A DNA stretch of 64,000 bases from Tranquillimonas rosea (GTDB lineage Bacteria > Pseudomonadota > Alphaproteobacteria > Rhodobacterales > Rhodobacteraceae): the NCBI RefSeq assembly GCF_900111315.1, contig NZ_FOGU01000008.1, positions 62,001 to 126,000 on the forward strand, written 5' to 3'. The notes under the pieces were generated by a model. The model was not told the origin of the DNA and ran no database searches. It saw nothing but the letters and a program-made list of their open reading frames with translations. A program made the translations under genes and the position numbers. Every line of letters starts with the position of its first letter. The stretch's first letter is position 1. Below are positions 50,378 to 58,446 of this stretch, in pieces.

Positions 50378-51070
50378 TCAGAGCTCGATCGTCTCCATCA
50401 CCTCGGGCGTCTTCACGTCGACGCCGGGCAGGCCCTCGACCAGCGCGTCGGCGGATTGCTCCAGCGCGTCGAAGGTCGCGTAGTGGCAGGGGATCACCGT
50501 CTTGAAGTCGAAGTACTTCTTCGCGGCGAAGGCCGCCCGCTTCATGTCCATGGTGAAGTGGCCGCCGGCGCACAGGATGCCGATCTCGGGCCTGTGGTAC
50601 TCTGCCATCCACTCCATGTCGGCCATGATGTCGGTGTCGCCCGAGACGTAGATCGTCTTGCCCTCGCCCGAGATCATGAAGCCGGCCTCGGCCCCGGCAT
50701 ACATCGGCCCGTGATCGGTGGAGATCGACGATGAGTGAACCGCGTTCACCATTGTCACCGACACGTTGCCGAGCGCCACGGTGCCGCCCTTGTTGAAGCC
50801 CAGCGTCTTGAGGCCGTGCGCGCCTTCGAGGTGGCCCATCAGGTCGAAGATGCCCACAACCGGCACGTCAAGCTCCTTGGCAATGTCGACGACCTCGGAG
50901 GCGTGGTCGAAATGCCCGTGCGTCAGGAGGATCTGCGTCGCCCACTCCGTCGCCTCGGACTTGCGGTCGTCGGGGAAGCTCGGGTTTCCGCCGAGCCAGG
51001 GGTCGATCAGCAGCACCTGGTCGCCGATCTCGATGCGGAAGCTCGAATGGCCAAGCCATGTGATTTTCAT
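50378..51070 (-). CDS. UPF0173 metal-dependent hydrolase (beta-lactamase fold)
   Basis: 230 residues. It begins MKITWLGHSSFRIEIGDQVLLIDPWLGGNPSFP and has the metal motif LLTHGHFDHASE (HxHxDH), then the GDTDIMADMEWMAEYHRPEI and GGHFTMDMKRAAFAAKKYF blocks, all typical of UPF0173 (YtkL-like). It probably hydrolyses an organic ester or lactone, substrate unknown. It is convergent with tadA (10 bases apart) and divergent from the ceramidase-like gene. Confidence 0.92.
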   Translation of the reverse strand: MKITWLGHSSFRIEIGDQVLLIDPWLGGNPSFPDDRKSEATEWATQILLTHGHFDHASEVVDIAKELDVPVVGIFDLMGHLEGAHGLKTLGFNKGGTVALGNVSVTMVNAVHSSSISTDHGPMYAGAEAGFMISGEGKTIYVSGDTDIMADMEWMAEYHRPEIGILCAGGHFTMDMKRAAFAAKKYFDFKTVIPCHYATFDALEQSADALVEGLPGVDVKTPEVMETIEL

Positions 51071-51127
51071 CGCGTCCTCCTATAGCTGTTCACGCTACGA
51101 GGTAGAGTCAGCACAGAGAACGGCCAG

Positions 51128-51784
51128 ATGGACTGGACCACCTATATCGACGGATACTGCGAGCGGACCGATCCGGGCTACTGGGCGGAACCGGTGAACG
51201 CCGTCACCAACGCCGCCTTCCTGCTGGCCGCCGCGTTCACGTGGCGGCGCAGCAGCGGGCTGATCCTGGCGCGGCTCCTGTGCGTGCTGCTTTTCGCCAT
51301 CGGGATCGGGTCGTACCTTTTCCACACGCACGCGACGGTCTGGGCCTCGACCGCGGACACCACGCCGATCGGGCTTTTCATCCTGCTCTACCTGTTCGCC
51401 GCCAACCTGCACTTCTGGACCTTGCCAGGCTGGGCGGCGGCGCTGGGGACAGCGGCGTTCGTGCCGTGGACGATGGTACTGACGCCCTTGTTCGCGGCCA
51501 TGCCGTTCTTCACGATTTCGTCGTTCTACTGGCCGGTGCCGCTGCTGATAGCGCTCTACGCGGTGGCGTTGCACCGGCGGGCGCCGCAGACGGCGCGTGG
51601 GCTGGCGATCGGGGCGGCGATCCTTGTGGTCTCGCTCACCTTCCGCTCGCTCGACGAACCGCTTTGCGGCGCGGTACCGGTCGGAACACATTTCCTGTGG
51701 CACGTCCTGAACGCGACGATGCTGGGCTGGATGATCGAGGTCTACCGCAGGCACATGCTTGAAGCCGGACGGGCAGGGCGCTAA
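51128..51784 (+). CDS. Alkaline-ceramidase-like membrane hydrolase
   Basis: 218 residues with about seven membrane helices. Conserved ceramidase superfamily residues: DGYCERTDPGYWAEPVNAVTN (Glu and Asn), GSYLFHTHATVWASTADTTPI (His and Asp) and GTHFLWHVLNATM (two His), the zinc site of the CREST fold. Bacterial members are annotated as ceramidase domain proteins, although true ceramides are rare in bacteria. The substrate here may be another amide-linked lipid. It is 29 bases upstream of gatC on the same strand. Confidence 0.83.
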   Translation: MDWTTYIDGYCERTDPGYWAEPVNAVTNAAFLLAAAFTWRRSSGLILARLLCVLLFAIGIGSYLFHTHATVWASTADTTPIGLFILLYLFAANLHFWTLPGWAAALGTAAFVPWTMVLTPLFAAMPFFTISSFYWPVPLLIALYAVALHRRAPQTARGLAIGAAILVVSLTFRSLDEPLCGAVPVGTHFLWHVLNATMLGWMIEVYRRHMLEAGRAGR

Positions 51785-51813
51785 AGCCGCGGGCGAACCA
51801 GAGGGATCAAGCG

Positions 51814-52101
51814 ATGTCGATCGACACCAAGACGGCCGCCCACGTGGCCAAGCTCGCGCGGATCCGCGTGGACGAGGACGACCTGCCGGCGCTGGCGGAC
51901 GAATTCAACACCATCCTCGGCTTCATCGAGCAATTGCAGGAAGTCGATGTCGAGGGCGTGGAACCGATGACCGGCGTCACGCCGATGCGGCTGAAACGCC
52001 GCGACGACGTGGTGACCGACGGCAACCAGACCGACAAGGTCCTGTCGAACGCGCCCGACGCCCGCGAGGGCTTCTTTGCCGTGCCGAAGGTGGTTGAGTG
52101 A
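51814..52101 (+). CDS. gatC: Aspartyl/glutamyl-tRNA amidotransferase subunit C
   Basis: 95 residues, typical for GatC, beginning [23 protein letters not shown] and including the [23 protein letters not shown] block. It assembles with GatA and GatB to amidate Glu-tRNA-Gln (and Asp-tRNA-Asn). Its stop overlaps the gatA start (TGATG). gatB is not in the window, a common split in alphaproteobacteria. Confidence 0.95.
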   Translation: MSIDTKTAAHVAKLARIRVDEDDLPALADEFNTILGFIEQLQEVDVEGVEPMTGVTPMRLKRRDDVVTDGNQTDKVLSNAPDAREGFFAVPKVVE

Positions 52102-53588
52102 TGAGCGAGCCGAATTCCCTGACCATTGCCGCCGCCCGCGATGCGCTGCGCAAGGGCGAGACCACCAGTGTCGCGCTGACCGAGGCCTGCCTCGCGGCGG
52201 GCGAGGCGGGCGGCAAGCTGAACGCCTTCGTGCATCCCACGCCCGATCTCGCGCTCGAGCAGGCGAAGGCCGCCGATGCGCGGATCGCGTCGGGCGAGGC
52301 GCCCTCGATGTGCGGCATCCCGCTGGGCATCAAGGACCTGTTCTGCACCAAGGGCGTGCCGAGCCAGGCGGCGAGCCGCATCCTCACCGGGTTCCGCCCG
52401 GAATACGAATCGACCGTCACGCGCCAGCTGTTCGAATCCGGCGCGGTGATGCTGGGCAAGCTGAACATGGACGAATTCGCCATGGGCAGCTCGAACGAGA
52501 CCAGTGTCTACGGCGACGCGATCAACCCCTGGCGGCGCGGGAACGACGAGACGGCGCTGACGCCCGGCGGCTCGTCCGGCGGTTCGGCGGCGGCCGTGTC
52601 GGCCGATCTGTGCCTTGCCGCGACCGGCACCGATACCGGCGGCTCGATCCGTCAGCCCGCGGCGTTCACCGGCATCACCGGGCTCAAGCCGACCTATGGC
52701 CGCTGCTCGCGCTGGGGCATCGTCGCCTTCGCCTCGTCGCTGGACCAGGCGGGTCCGATGACGAAGGACGTGCGCGACGCGGCGATTATGCTGCAGGCGA
52801 TGGCGGGCCACGATCCGCTGGACTCGACCTCGGCCGACATGCCGGTGCCGGATTTCGAGGCGATGCTGACCGGCGACATCCGCGGCAAGGTCATCGGCAT
52901 CCCCGACGAGTACCGCATCGACGGCATGCCCGACGAGATCGCAAAGCTCTGGGCCGAGGGGCGTGCGATGCTCGAGGATGCGGGCGCCGAGATCCGCGAC
53001 ATCAGCCTGCCGCACACGAAGTACGCGCTGCCGGCCTACTACGTCATCGCACCGGCCGAAGCGTCGTCGAACCTCGCCCGCTATGACGGCGTGCGCTTCG
53101 GGCACCGTGCCTCGCTGGCGCAGGGCGACGGCGTGACCGAGATGTACGAGAAGACCCGCGCCGAGGGCTTCGGCGACGAGGTAAAGCGCCGGGTGATGGT
53201 GGGGACCTACGTGCTGTCGGCCGGGTTCTACGACGCCTACTACAATCGCGCGCGCAAGGTCCGCACGCTGATCAAGCGCGACTTCGACGAGGCGTTCGCC
53301 TCGGGCGTGGACGCTATCCTGACGCCGGCCACGCCGTCCGCCGCGTTCCCGCTCGGGCAGATGGAAGACGCCGATCCGGTGGCGATGTATCTCAACGACG
53401 TGTTCACGGTGACGGTGAACCTCGCCGGGCTGCCGGGCGTGTCGGTGCCCACCGGACTCGACCGCAGCGGGCTGCCGCTGGGGCTGCAACTGATCGGGCG
53501 TCCGTTCGAGGAAGGCGATCTGCTGAACGTCGCGCACACACTGGAACGTGCGGCCGGCTTCGTTTCCAAGCCCGAGAAATGGTGGTAG
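52101..53588 (+). CDS. gatA: Aspartyl/glutamyl-tRNA amidotransferase subunit A
   Basis: 495 residues from ATG 52101. A GTG three bases upstream is possible. The amidase-signature catalytic triad is intact: Lys in [10 protein letters not shown], the Ser pair in [11 protein letters not shown] and [14 protein letters not shown]. It hydrolyses glutamine to supply ammonia to GatB. The rest follows GatA closely, through [27 protein letters not shown] near the end. Confidence 0.96.
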   Translation: MSEPNSLTIAAARDALRKGETTSVALTEACLAAGEAGGKLNAFVHPTPDLALEQAKAADARIASGEAPSMCGIPLGIKDLFCTKGVPSQAASRILTGFRPEYESTVTRQLFESGAVMLGKLNMDEFAMGSSNETSVYGDAINPWRRGNDETALTPGGSSGGSAAAVSADLCLAATGTDTGGSIRQPAAFTGITGLKPTYGRCSRWGIVAFASSLDQAGPMTKDVRDAAIMLQAMAGHDPLDSTSADMPVPDFEAMLTGDIRGKVIGIPDEYRIDGMPDEIAKLWAEGRAMLEDAGAEIRDISLPHTKYALPAYYVIAPAEASSNLARYDGVRFGHRASLAQGDGVTEMYEKTRAEGFGDEVKRRVMVGTYVLSAGFYDAYYNRARKVRTLIKRDFDEAFASGVDAILTPATPSAAFPLGQMEDADPVAMYLNDVFTVTVNLAGLPGVSVPTGLDRSGLPLGLQLIGRPFEEGDLLNVAHTLERAAGFVSKPEKWW

Positions 53589-53622
53589 ACGCAGCGTCCG
53601 GGGACAATCGCGGGGGCGAACC

Positions 53623-54312
53623 ATGATGCGTATTTCTGGCGGAGTGCTGGCGGCGGCGATCCTGTTGCAGGCCTGTGCGCCGATGGTGCCGGACAGCGGA
53701 CCCGGTGCCGGTTTCTCCGAGTACGACAGTTCGCAGGGTGGCCAGTCGGGGGCAGGGACCGCGGGTTCGTCCCCTGCCGAGGGGCCGCCGACGCCGCGCC
53801 CGGCGATCTCGAGCGAAGAGCTGCGGCAGGCCGGGCTTCCCTCCGCCGAGCCCGTCGACACCGCGCCGCTGGACAACGGCGCCACAGCGCCCGCTGCGGC
53901 GCAGAACGTCGACACCAACAATCCCGGCATCTCGGACGAGCAGGATTTCAGCGCCGTTTCGGACCGCGAGACCATCGAATCGGACCGCGAGCGCCTTGAG
54001 GCGCAGCGCGAAGCCTATCGCGTGATCCAGCCCACGGCGCTGCCCACCCGCAACGGGGCGCAGGGGCCGAACATCGTCGCCTACGCGCTGCAGACGTCGA
54101 ACGCGGTGGGGGAGCGGGTCTACCGCCGCTCGGGCTTCCGCGCGGAGGCTAAGTTCAACAATTCCTGCGCGCAGTACGCCTCGTCCGATCTGGCGCAAGA
54201 GGCGTTCCTGGCCAATGGCGGCCCAGAGCGCGACCGCGCGGGCATGGACCCGGACGGCGACGGCTTTGCCTGCTACTGGGATCCGACGCCGTTCCGCGAG
54301 TCCCTGCGCTGA
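53623..54312 (+). CDS. Lipoprotein with C-terminal Excalibur-like calcium-binding motif
   Basis: 229 residues from ATG 53623 (a second ATG follows immediately). The signal ends in a lipobox with cysteine near residue 18 (LLQAC). A low-complexity Ser/Gly/Pro/Ala linker runs to about 90, and an acidic coiled stretch (SDRETIESDRERLEAQREAYR) follows. The domain at about 160-229 contains SCAQYASSDLAQEAFLANGGPERDRAGMDPDGDGFACYWD. The DPDGDGFACYW end is an Excalibur-type Ca-binding loop (DxDxDGxxCE with Tyr in place of Glu). It is probably a surface or periplasmic lipoprotein. The amidase gene starts 4 bases downstream. Confidence 0.72.
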   Translation: MMRISGGVLAAAILLQACAPMVPDSGPGAGFSEYDSSQGGQSGAGTAGSSPAEGPPTPRPAISSEELRQAGLPSAEPVDTAPLDNGATAPAAAQNVDTNNPGISDEQDFSAVSDRETIESDRERLEAQREAYRVIQPTALPTRNGAQGPNIVAYALQTSNAVGERVYRRSGFRAEAKFNNSCAQYASSDLAQEAFLANGGPERDRAGMDPDGDGFACYWDPTPFRESLR

Positions 54313-54316
54313 CCGG

Positions 54317-55003
54317 GTGGAGATCCTCCGGCATCCCTCACCGAACTTCACCGCCCGGCGCGGCGGCGCGCGACCTGATCTGATCGTCCTGCACTACACC
54401 GCGATGCCCTCGGCTGAGGCGGCGCGGGACCGGCTGTGCGATCCGGCCGCGGAGGTTTCGGCGCATTACCTCATCGCCCGCGATGGAAGGTGCCTGCAGC
54501 TGGTGGACGAAGAGATGCGGGCCTGGCACGCCGGGGCGGGGTATTGGCAGGGCTCCCGCGACGTGAACTCGCGCTCCATCGGGATCGAGCTGGACAATGA
54601 CGGCGTGTCCCCGTTCTCCGAGGTGCAGATGTCCGTGCTCGAGACGCTGCTGGCGGGCCTGATGGAACGGTGGGGCATCGCCGCGGAGGGCGTGATCGCC
54701 CATTCCGACAGCGCGCCCGGCCGCAAGACCGATCCAGGCCCGCGCTTCGACTGGCGGCGGCTCGCGCAGCAGGGGCTGGCGACCTGGCCCGACCGTTTGC
54801 CGCAAAGGGATGGCGCCGTGGACCCGGCCGCTTTCGCCGTGGCGGCCCATAGCGCCGGCTATGATCCCGAGCTTGCGCCCGAGACGATCCTCGCGGCGCT
54901 CCGTCTGCGATTCCGCCCCTGGGCGTGGGGGCCGCTCGACGCCGAGGATATGGCGCTTGCCGAGGCTCTGGCCGGGATTGACCGCGGCGCGGTGCGGGCC
55001 TAA
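54317..55003 (+). CDS. N-acetylmuramoyl-L-alanine amidase (AmpD/AmiD type)
   Basis: 228 residues from GTG 54317, which overlaps nothing and gives the family N-terminus VEILRHPSPNFTARRGG. The amidase-2 zinc ligands are in LHYTAM, RAWHAGAGYW and HSDSAPGRKTDPGPRFDW. No signal peptide is seen, so the enzyme is probably cytoplasmic and acts in anhydro-muropeptide recycling, like AmpD. A C-terminal peptidoglycan-binding-like helix (about 180-228) follows the catalytic domain. rnpB follows at once. Confidence 0.85.
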   Translation: MEILRHPSPNFTARRGGARPDLIVLHYTAMPSAEAARDRLCDPAAEVSAHYLIARDGRCLQLVDEEMRAWHAGAGYWQGSRDVNSRSIGIELDNDGVSPFSEVQMSVLETLLAGLMERWGIAAEGVIAHSDSAPGRKTDPGPRFDWRRLAQQGLATWPDRLPQRDGAVDPAAFAVAAHSAGYDPELAPETILAALRLRFRPWAWGPLDAEDMALAEALAGIDRGAVRA

Positions 55004-55010
55004 GCCCGTC

Positions 55011-55413
55011 GCGCGCGGATGGCCGGATGGTCGCGGCGCCCGCGTTCCGCGGGGGTCGAGGAAAGTCCGGACTCCACGAAGCAACGGTGCCGGGTAACGC
55101 CCGGGCGGGGCAACCCGACGGAAAGCGCCACAGAAAACAGACCGCCCGCGTGCGGCCGTCCCACGGTCCGCAGCGGGTAAGGGTGAAACGGTGGAGTAAG
55201 AGACCACCGCGGGCCCGGTAACGGGTCCGGCACGGCAAGCCCCACCGGGAGCAATGCCGAATAGGGATCCCGCGGGCCTTCGCGCCCAGGGCAGCTTCGG
55301 CCCAGGGATCCGGGTTGGCAGCTCGAGCCGCGCGGGCAACCGCGTGGCCAGATGAATGACCATCGCCGTCCTTCGGGGCGGTACAGGATCCGGCTTACAG
55401 GCCGTCCGCGCAC
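55011..55413 (+). ncRNA. rnpB: RNase P RNA
   Basis: Type-A RNase P RNA of about 400 bases. Near-universal blocks are present: GAGGAAAGTCCGGACTCC (55049 onward), ACAGAAAACAGACCGCC (about 55131 onward), AAGGGTGAAACGG (about 55180 onward) and the 3' AGATGAATGACCATCG (about 55350) and CAGGATCCGGCTTAC region. The terminal helix P1 closes: 55013-55024 (GCGCGGATGGCC) pairs with 55400-55411 (GGCCGTCCGCGC), with one G-T. The 5' end is 7 bases after the amidase stop, so its own promoter must be inside that gene. Confidence 0.95.
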
Positions 55414-55484
55414 CCCTGACCGCCCGTTTACCCTCGGCCGACGGGCAGACGATCACGAAGATCGACCGACGGCGGGGAAAGCGG

Positions 55485-55512
55485 TTGACATACGCGCGCC
55501 CAGGCGTAAAAG
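55485..55512 (+). promoter_or_regulatory. Promoter of rpmG
   Basis: TTGACA at 55485-55490, 16-base spacer, and TAAAAG at 55507-55512. The predicted start is about 55 bases before the rpmG ATG. The -35 is perfect and the -10 moderate. It is the only such match between rnpB and rpmG. Confidence 0.6.
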
Positions 55513-55575
55513 CCGGGGTTCAGATTTCGAGGCGGGTGCCGTTTGCGCCCGGCCCGCTCTATTGGGAGACGCGCC

Positions 55576-55743
55576 ATGGCGAAACCGACTACGATCAAGA
55601 TCCGCCTCAACTCCACGGCGGATACCGGGCACTTCTACGTGACCAAGAAGAACGCGCGCACGATGACCGAGAAGATGGTCGTCAAGAAGTACGACCCCAT
55701 CGCGCGCAAGCACGTCGACTACAAGGAAGGCAAGATCAAGTAA
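55576..55743 (+). CDS. rpmG: 50S ribosomal protein L33
   Basis: 55 residues, the exact L33 length, from ATG 55576 (preceded by GGGAGACG). It reads [26 protein letters not shown] and ends YKEGKIK. The zinc-binding cysteines found in Zn-type L33 are absent, so this is the Zn-independent form. An in-frame upstream start at 55543 is ignored because it adds non-family sequence. Confidence 0.96.
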   Translation: MAKPTTIKIRLNSTADTGHFYVTKKNARTMTEKMVVKKYDPIARKHVDYKEGKIK

Positions 55744-55817
55744 GCTGATCTTACCGGACGACCTGCGGGGCCGCGCGGCATATGCCGACGCGGCTCTTTT
55801 CGTTTCGGGAGTGACGA

Positions 55818-56315
55818 ATGGACGAGACACACGCCGTTACGATTCGCCTCGCGCGGCCCGATGACCTGGCGGTGCTGGATGCGCTGTTCGGCCGGTCGTA
55901 CCCGGCGCTCCTGAAGAACGACTATCCGCCGTCGGTGCGGGTGACGGCGATTCCCCTGATCTCTCGCGCGCAGCCCGCCTTGCTGGCTTCGGGCACCTAC
56001 TGGGTGGCCGAGCGGGAGGATGGGCAAGTGGTCGGCGCCGGGGGATGGACGCGCGCGGAGCGCTCGGGCGCGGTGGGGGATGTGCGCCACGTCGTCACCG
56101 AGGCCCGCTGCGTGCGGCAGGGCATCGGCGGGCGGCTGATGCGGCACGCCATCGCTGCCGCGCGGACGGCCGGGCTGATCCGGCTGGACTGTCTCAGCAC
56201 TCGCACGGCGGTGCCGTTCTACGCCTCTCTCGGCTTCGCGGCGGGCGAGGCGGTGGATGTGGCCCTTGCCCGCGGCGTCGTCTTTCCGGCGGTGCGGATG
56301 CGGCTGGGACTGTAG
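55818..56315 (+). CDS. GNAT family N-acetyltransferase
   Basis: 165 residues. A GNAT fold with the N-terminal IRLARPDDLAVLDALF strand, the pre-loop VRHVVTEARCVRQGIGGRLMRHAIAAARTAG (V--G-G acetyl-CoA loop as RQGIGGRLM) and the DCLSTRTAVPFYASLGF end, all typical of RimI-like or amine acetyltransferases. The acceptor is unknown. It ends 9 bases before the hairpin of the terminator for the convergent Bax-inhibitor gene. Confidence 0.88.
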   Translation: MDETHAVTIRLARPDDLAVLDALFGRSYPALLKNDYPPSVRVTAIPLISRAQPALLASGTYWVAEREDGQVVGAGGWTRAERSGAVGDVRHVVTEARCVRQGIGGRLMRHAIAAARTAGLIRLDCLSTRTAVPFYASLGFAAGEAVDVALARGVVFPAVRMRLGL

Positions 56316-56323
56316 GGGGCCAC

Positions 56324-56353
56324 AAAAAAAGGGCCGGCGAGAGGCCGGCCCTT
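56324..56353 (-). terminator. Rho-independent terminator of the Bax-inhibitor gene
   Basis: On the minus strand, AAGGGCCGGC and GCCGGCCC form a stem of at least 8-10 bp around a CTCTC loop, followed at once by seven T. It lies 30 bases after the Bax-inhibitor stop. On the plus strand it also follows the GNAT stop closely, so it may work both ways, but the T-run is on the minus side. Confidence 0.9.
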
Positions 56354-56382
56354 GATCTGTCGGTGTTACCTGAAGGTGCCGC

Positions 56383-57123
56383 TCACTCGCGCTGGCCGAG
56401 GAACTGCAGCAGGAACATGAACAGGTTGATGAAGTCGAGGTAGAGGTTCAGCGCCCCCATGATGGCCGACTTGTGCAGCCACTCCTGATCCATCGCCTGC
56501 GCATGCTGGATGTAGTCGTTCTTGATCTTCTGCGTGTCGTACGCCGTCAGGCCCGCGAAGATCAGCACGCCGAGCGTCGAGATCGCGAACGCGATGGCCG
56601 GCGAGCCGAGGAAGATGTTCACGATCGAGGCGACGATCAGGCCGATCACGCCCATGATGAGGAACGACCCCCAGCCCGAGATGTCCTTCTTGGTGGTATA
56701 TCCCCAGAGAGACAGGCCGGCGAAGGAGATCGCGGTGATCAGGAACGTCTGCGCGATGCTCACGCCGGTGAAGACCAGGAAGATCGAGCTGATCGACAGG
56801 CCCATCAGCGTGGCGAAGACGTAGAAGAAGAGCTGCGCGCCCGCCGCCGAGATGCGGTTGATTGCCGCACTGAAGGCAAACACCATGATCAGCGGCGCGA
56901 ACATGATCAGCCACTTCAGCGGCGAAGCATAGATCGCGGTTCCGAACTGCGTGAGCTGCCCGTTGTCCACCGCCAGCCCGGAGATGGCCCAACCGGCGAG
57001 CGCGGTGATCAGCATGCCTACGGACATCGTGCCGTAGACCTTGTTCATATGGGCCTTAAGGCCCTCGTCGATCTGCGCCGTCTGGGCTCCGGCCCCGGCG
57101 CGGACCGTTTGGTAGTTGGCCAT
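56383..57123 (-). CDS. Bax inhibitor-1/YccA family membrane protein
   Basis: 246 residues from ATG 57123, preceded by GGAGGCGATCA. A polar N-terminus is followed by seven hydrophobic segments and the family pattern (NKVYGTMSVGMLITALAGW start, GLTAYDTQKIKNDY near the end). YccA/YetJ-type proteins are implicated in membrane protein quality control and proton or calcium leak. A terminator lies after the stop and a promoter is proposed 60 bases upstream, so it is monocistronic. Confidence 0.92.
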   Translation of the reverse strand: MANYQTVRAGAGAQTAQIDEGLKAHMNKVYGTMSVGMLITALAGWAISGLAVDNGQLTQFGTAIYASPLKWLIMFAPLIMVFAFSAAINRISAAGAQLFFYVFATLMGLSISSIFLVFTGVSIAQTFLITAISFAGLSLWGYTTKKDISGWGSFLIMGVIGLIVASIVNIFLGSPAIAFAISTLGVLIFAGLTAYDTQKIKNDYIQHAQAMDQEWLHKSAIMGALNLYLDFINLFMFLLQFLGQRE

Positions 57124-57184
57124 TGATCGCCTCCATAAAGGGTCAGTTACGAAGGCGGTCACGAGAATACCGCCCTTGCCTACG

Positions 57185-57213
57185 AATATCGGGAAGAGCG
57201 GCGCGATTTTCAA
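57185..57213 (-). promoter_or_regulatory. Promoter of the Bax-inhibitor gene
   Basis: Minus-strand TTGAAA (57213-57208), 17-base spacer, GATATT (57190-57185). Predicted start about 57178, leaving a 55-base leader with a clear ribosome-binding site. Confidence 0.5.
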
Positions 57214-57247
57214 GATATAGTGGGTCCGAGTGGCGCGGCGAACCGTC

Positions 57248-57466
57248 CTATCCAATGCCTCGGTGGCCGGGCAGTTCCCAGATCGGGCGCGCGGCCTCGT
57301 CGCGGGCGGCGCCGCGGCTCACGCCGATGTCGCGGAGCGCGCGGTCATCGAGGTCCGCTAGGGCGCGGCGCTCGCGCCAGACAGCATGCACGGCAAGGAG
57401 GCGCGAGAGCAGGCCGGGGCGGCGGCCGCGGACCGGGGCGCCGGCGGAGGCGAGCGAGGCGGACAT
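57248..57466 (-). CDS. DUF1127 small basic protein
   Basis: 72 residues from ATG 57466, preceded by AAAGAGAAAAAG. A longer frame to 57544 adds non-family sequence. The DUF1127 core lies at about 25-60: LLAVHAVWRERRALADLDDRALRDIGVSRGAARDE, a short Arg-rich helical domain. In Agrobacterium and Brucella such small proteins are regulated by LysR factors and sRNAs and affect phosphate, carbon and RNA metabolism. Here it is divergent from a LysR gene across 122 bases. Confidence 0.85.
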   Translation of the reverse strand: MSASLASAGAPVRGRRPGLLSRLLAVHAVWRERRALADLDDRALRDIGVSRGAARDEAARPIWELPGHRGIG

Positions 57467-57506
57467 CTTTTTCTCTTTCGGTTCTGTGACGGTGCTGGGG
57501 CCGTCC

Positions 57507-57521
57507 ATCAATTTGCTTGAT
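57507..57521. promoter_or_regulatory. LysR-type operator ATCAA-N5-TTGAT
   Basis: A perfect dyad, ATCAA TTTGC TTGAT, which fits the ATC-N9-GAT form of the LysR box (T-N11-A). It is about 40 bases upstream of the DUF1127 ATG and 68 bases upstream of the LysR ATG. Binding by the adjacent LysR is inferred from position. Confidence 0.65.
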
Positions 57522-57523
57522 CG

Positions 57524-57546
57524 ATATGGCGCGCCGTGATCCATAT
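57524..57546. promoter_or_regulatory. Second dyad ATATGG-N11-CCATAT
   Basis: Perfect 6-bp arms 11 bases apart, beginning 3 bases after the first dyad. It could be an extended or activator-type site of the same regulator or a site for another factor. Confidence 0.5.
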
Positions 57547-57588
57547 GAAAAACGAATACTTGTGACGTCCAGCATCAAGGACCGTGAT

Positions 57589-58443
57589 ATGCCGCGAAAT
57601 CTCGACCTGACCTCGCTGCGCTCCTTCGTGGCCGTGGCCGAGACCGGTGGGGTGACCCGCGCCTCGGGCGTTCTGAACCTGACGCAATCGGCGGTGTCGA
57701 TGCAGCTCAAGCGGCTCGAGGACAGCGTCGGGCTGGCGCTGCTGGACCGGTCGGGCCGCTCGGTCGCCCTGACCAGCGCGGGTGAGCAGCTGCTGAGCTA
57801 CGCGCGGCGGATGCTGGACCTGAACGACGAGGCGATCGGCAAGATGACCGACACCGCCTTCGAGGGCGATCTCGTGCTGGGTGTGCCGCACGACATCGTC
57901 TATCCCGCCATCCCGCAGGTCCTGCGCCGTTTCGCGGCCGAGTTCCCGCGCATCAGGGTGCAGCTCGTCTCGTCCTTCACGCGGAACCTGAAGGAGCTCT
58001 TCGCGCGGGGCGAGGCGCATTTCATCCTGACCACCGAGGACGGGTGCGACCAGGGCGGCGAGACCCTGGTGCGCAAGCCGCTGGTCTGGATCGGGGCGCC
58101 CGGCGGCTCGGCCTGGCGCGAACGGCCGCTGCGGCTGGCTTTCGGCAACCATTGCATCTTCCGCGCCGGCGCGCAGGCGGCGCTGGACCGGGCGGGCGTT
58201 CCCTGGGAAATGGCGGTCGACACCATGTCCGACCGCACGATCGAGGCCACCGTCAGCGCCGACCTCGCCGTGCATGCGGTGATCGCGGGCACCGAGGGCC
58301 CCCATGTCGAGGTCATCAACCACGGGGGGGCGCTGCCCGAGCTGACGTCGCAGCGGATCAACCTCTATGCCCGGCCGATGGTCCGCAGCGAGGTCAGCGA
58401 CGGCATGGCCGGGCTGATCCGCCAGCACTTTCGCATGATGTGA
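57589..58443 (+). CDS. LysR-family transcriptional regulator (LrhA-like)
   Basis: 284 residues from ATG 57589. The N-terminal winged helix-turn-helix is at about 5-65 (NLDLTSLRSFVAVAETGGVTRASGVLNLTQSAVSMQLKRLED). The C-terminal substrate-binding domain follows from about 90 (GDLVLGVPHDIVYPAIPQVL). The early LLSYARRMLDLNDEAIG segment is characteristic of the LrhA/HexA branch, whose members act on motility, type I fimbriae or exopolysaccharide. Divergent from the DUF1127 gene, and the dyad at 57507-57521 is a likely operator. Inducer unknown. Confidence 0.9.
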   Translation: MPRNLDLTSLRSFVAVAETGGVTRASGVLNLTQSAVSMQLKRLEDSVGLALLDRSGRSVALTSAGEQLLSYARRMLDLNDEAIGKMTDTAFEGDLVLGVPHDIVYPAIPQVLRRFAAEFPRIRVQLVSSFTRNLKELFARGEAHFILTTEDGCDQGGETLVRKPLVWIGAPGGSAWRERPLRLAFGNHCIFRAGAQAALDRAGVPWEMAVDTMSDRTIEATVSADLAVHAVIAGTEGPHVEVINHGGALPELTSQRINLYARPMVRSEVSDGMAGLIRQHFRMM

Positions 58444-58446
58444 CGC

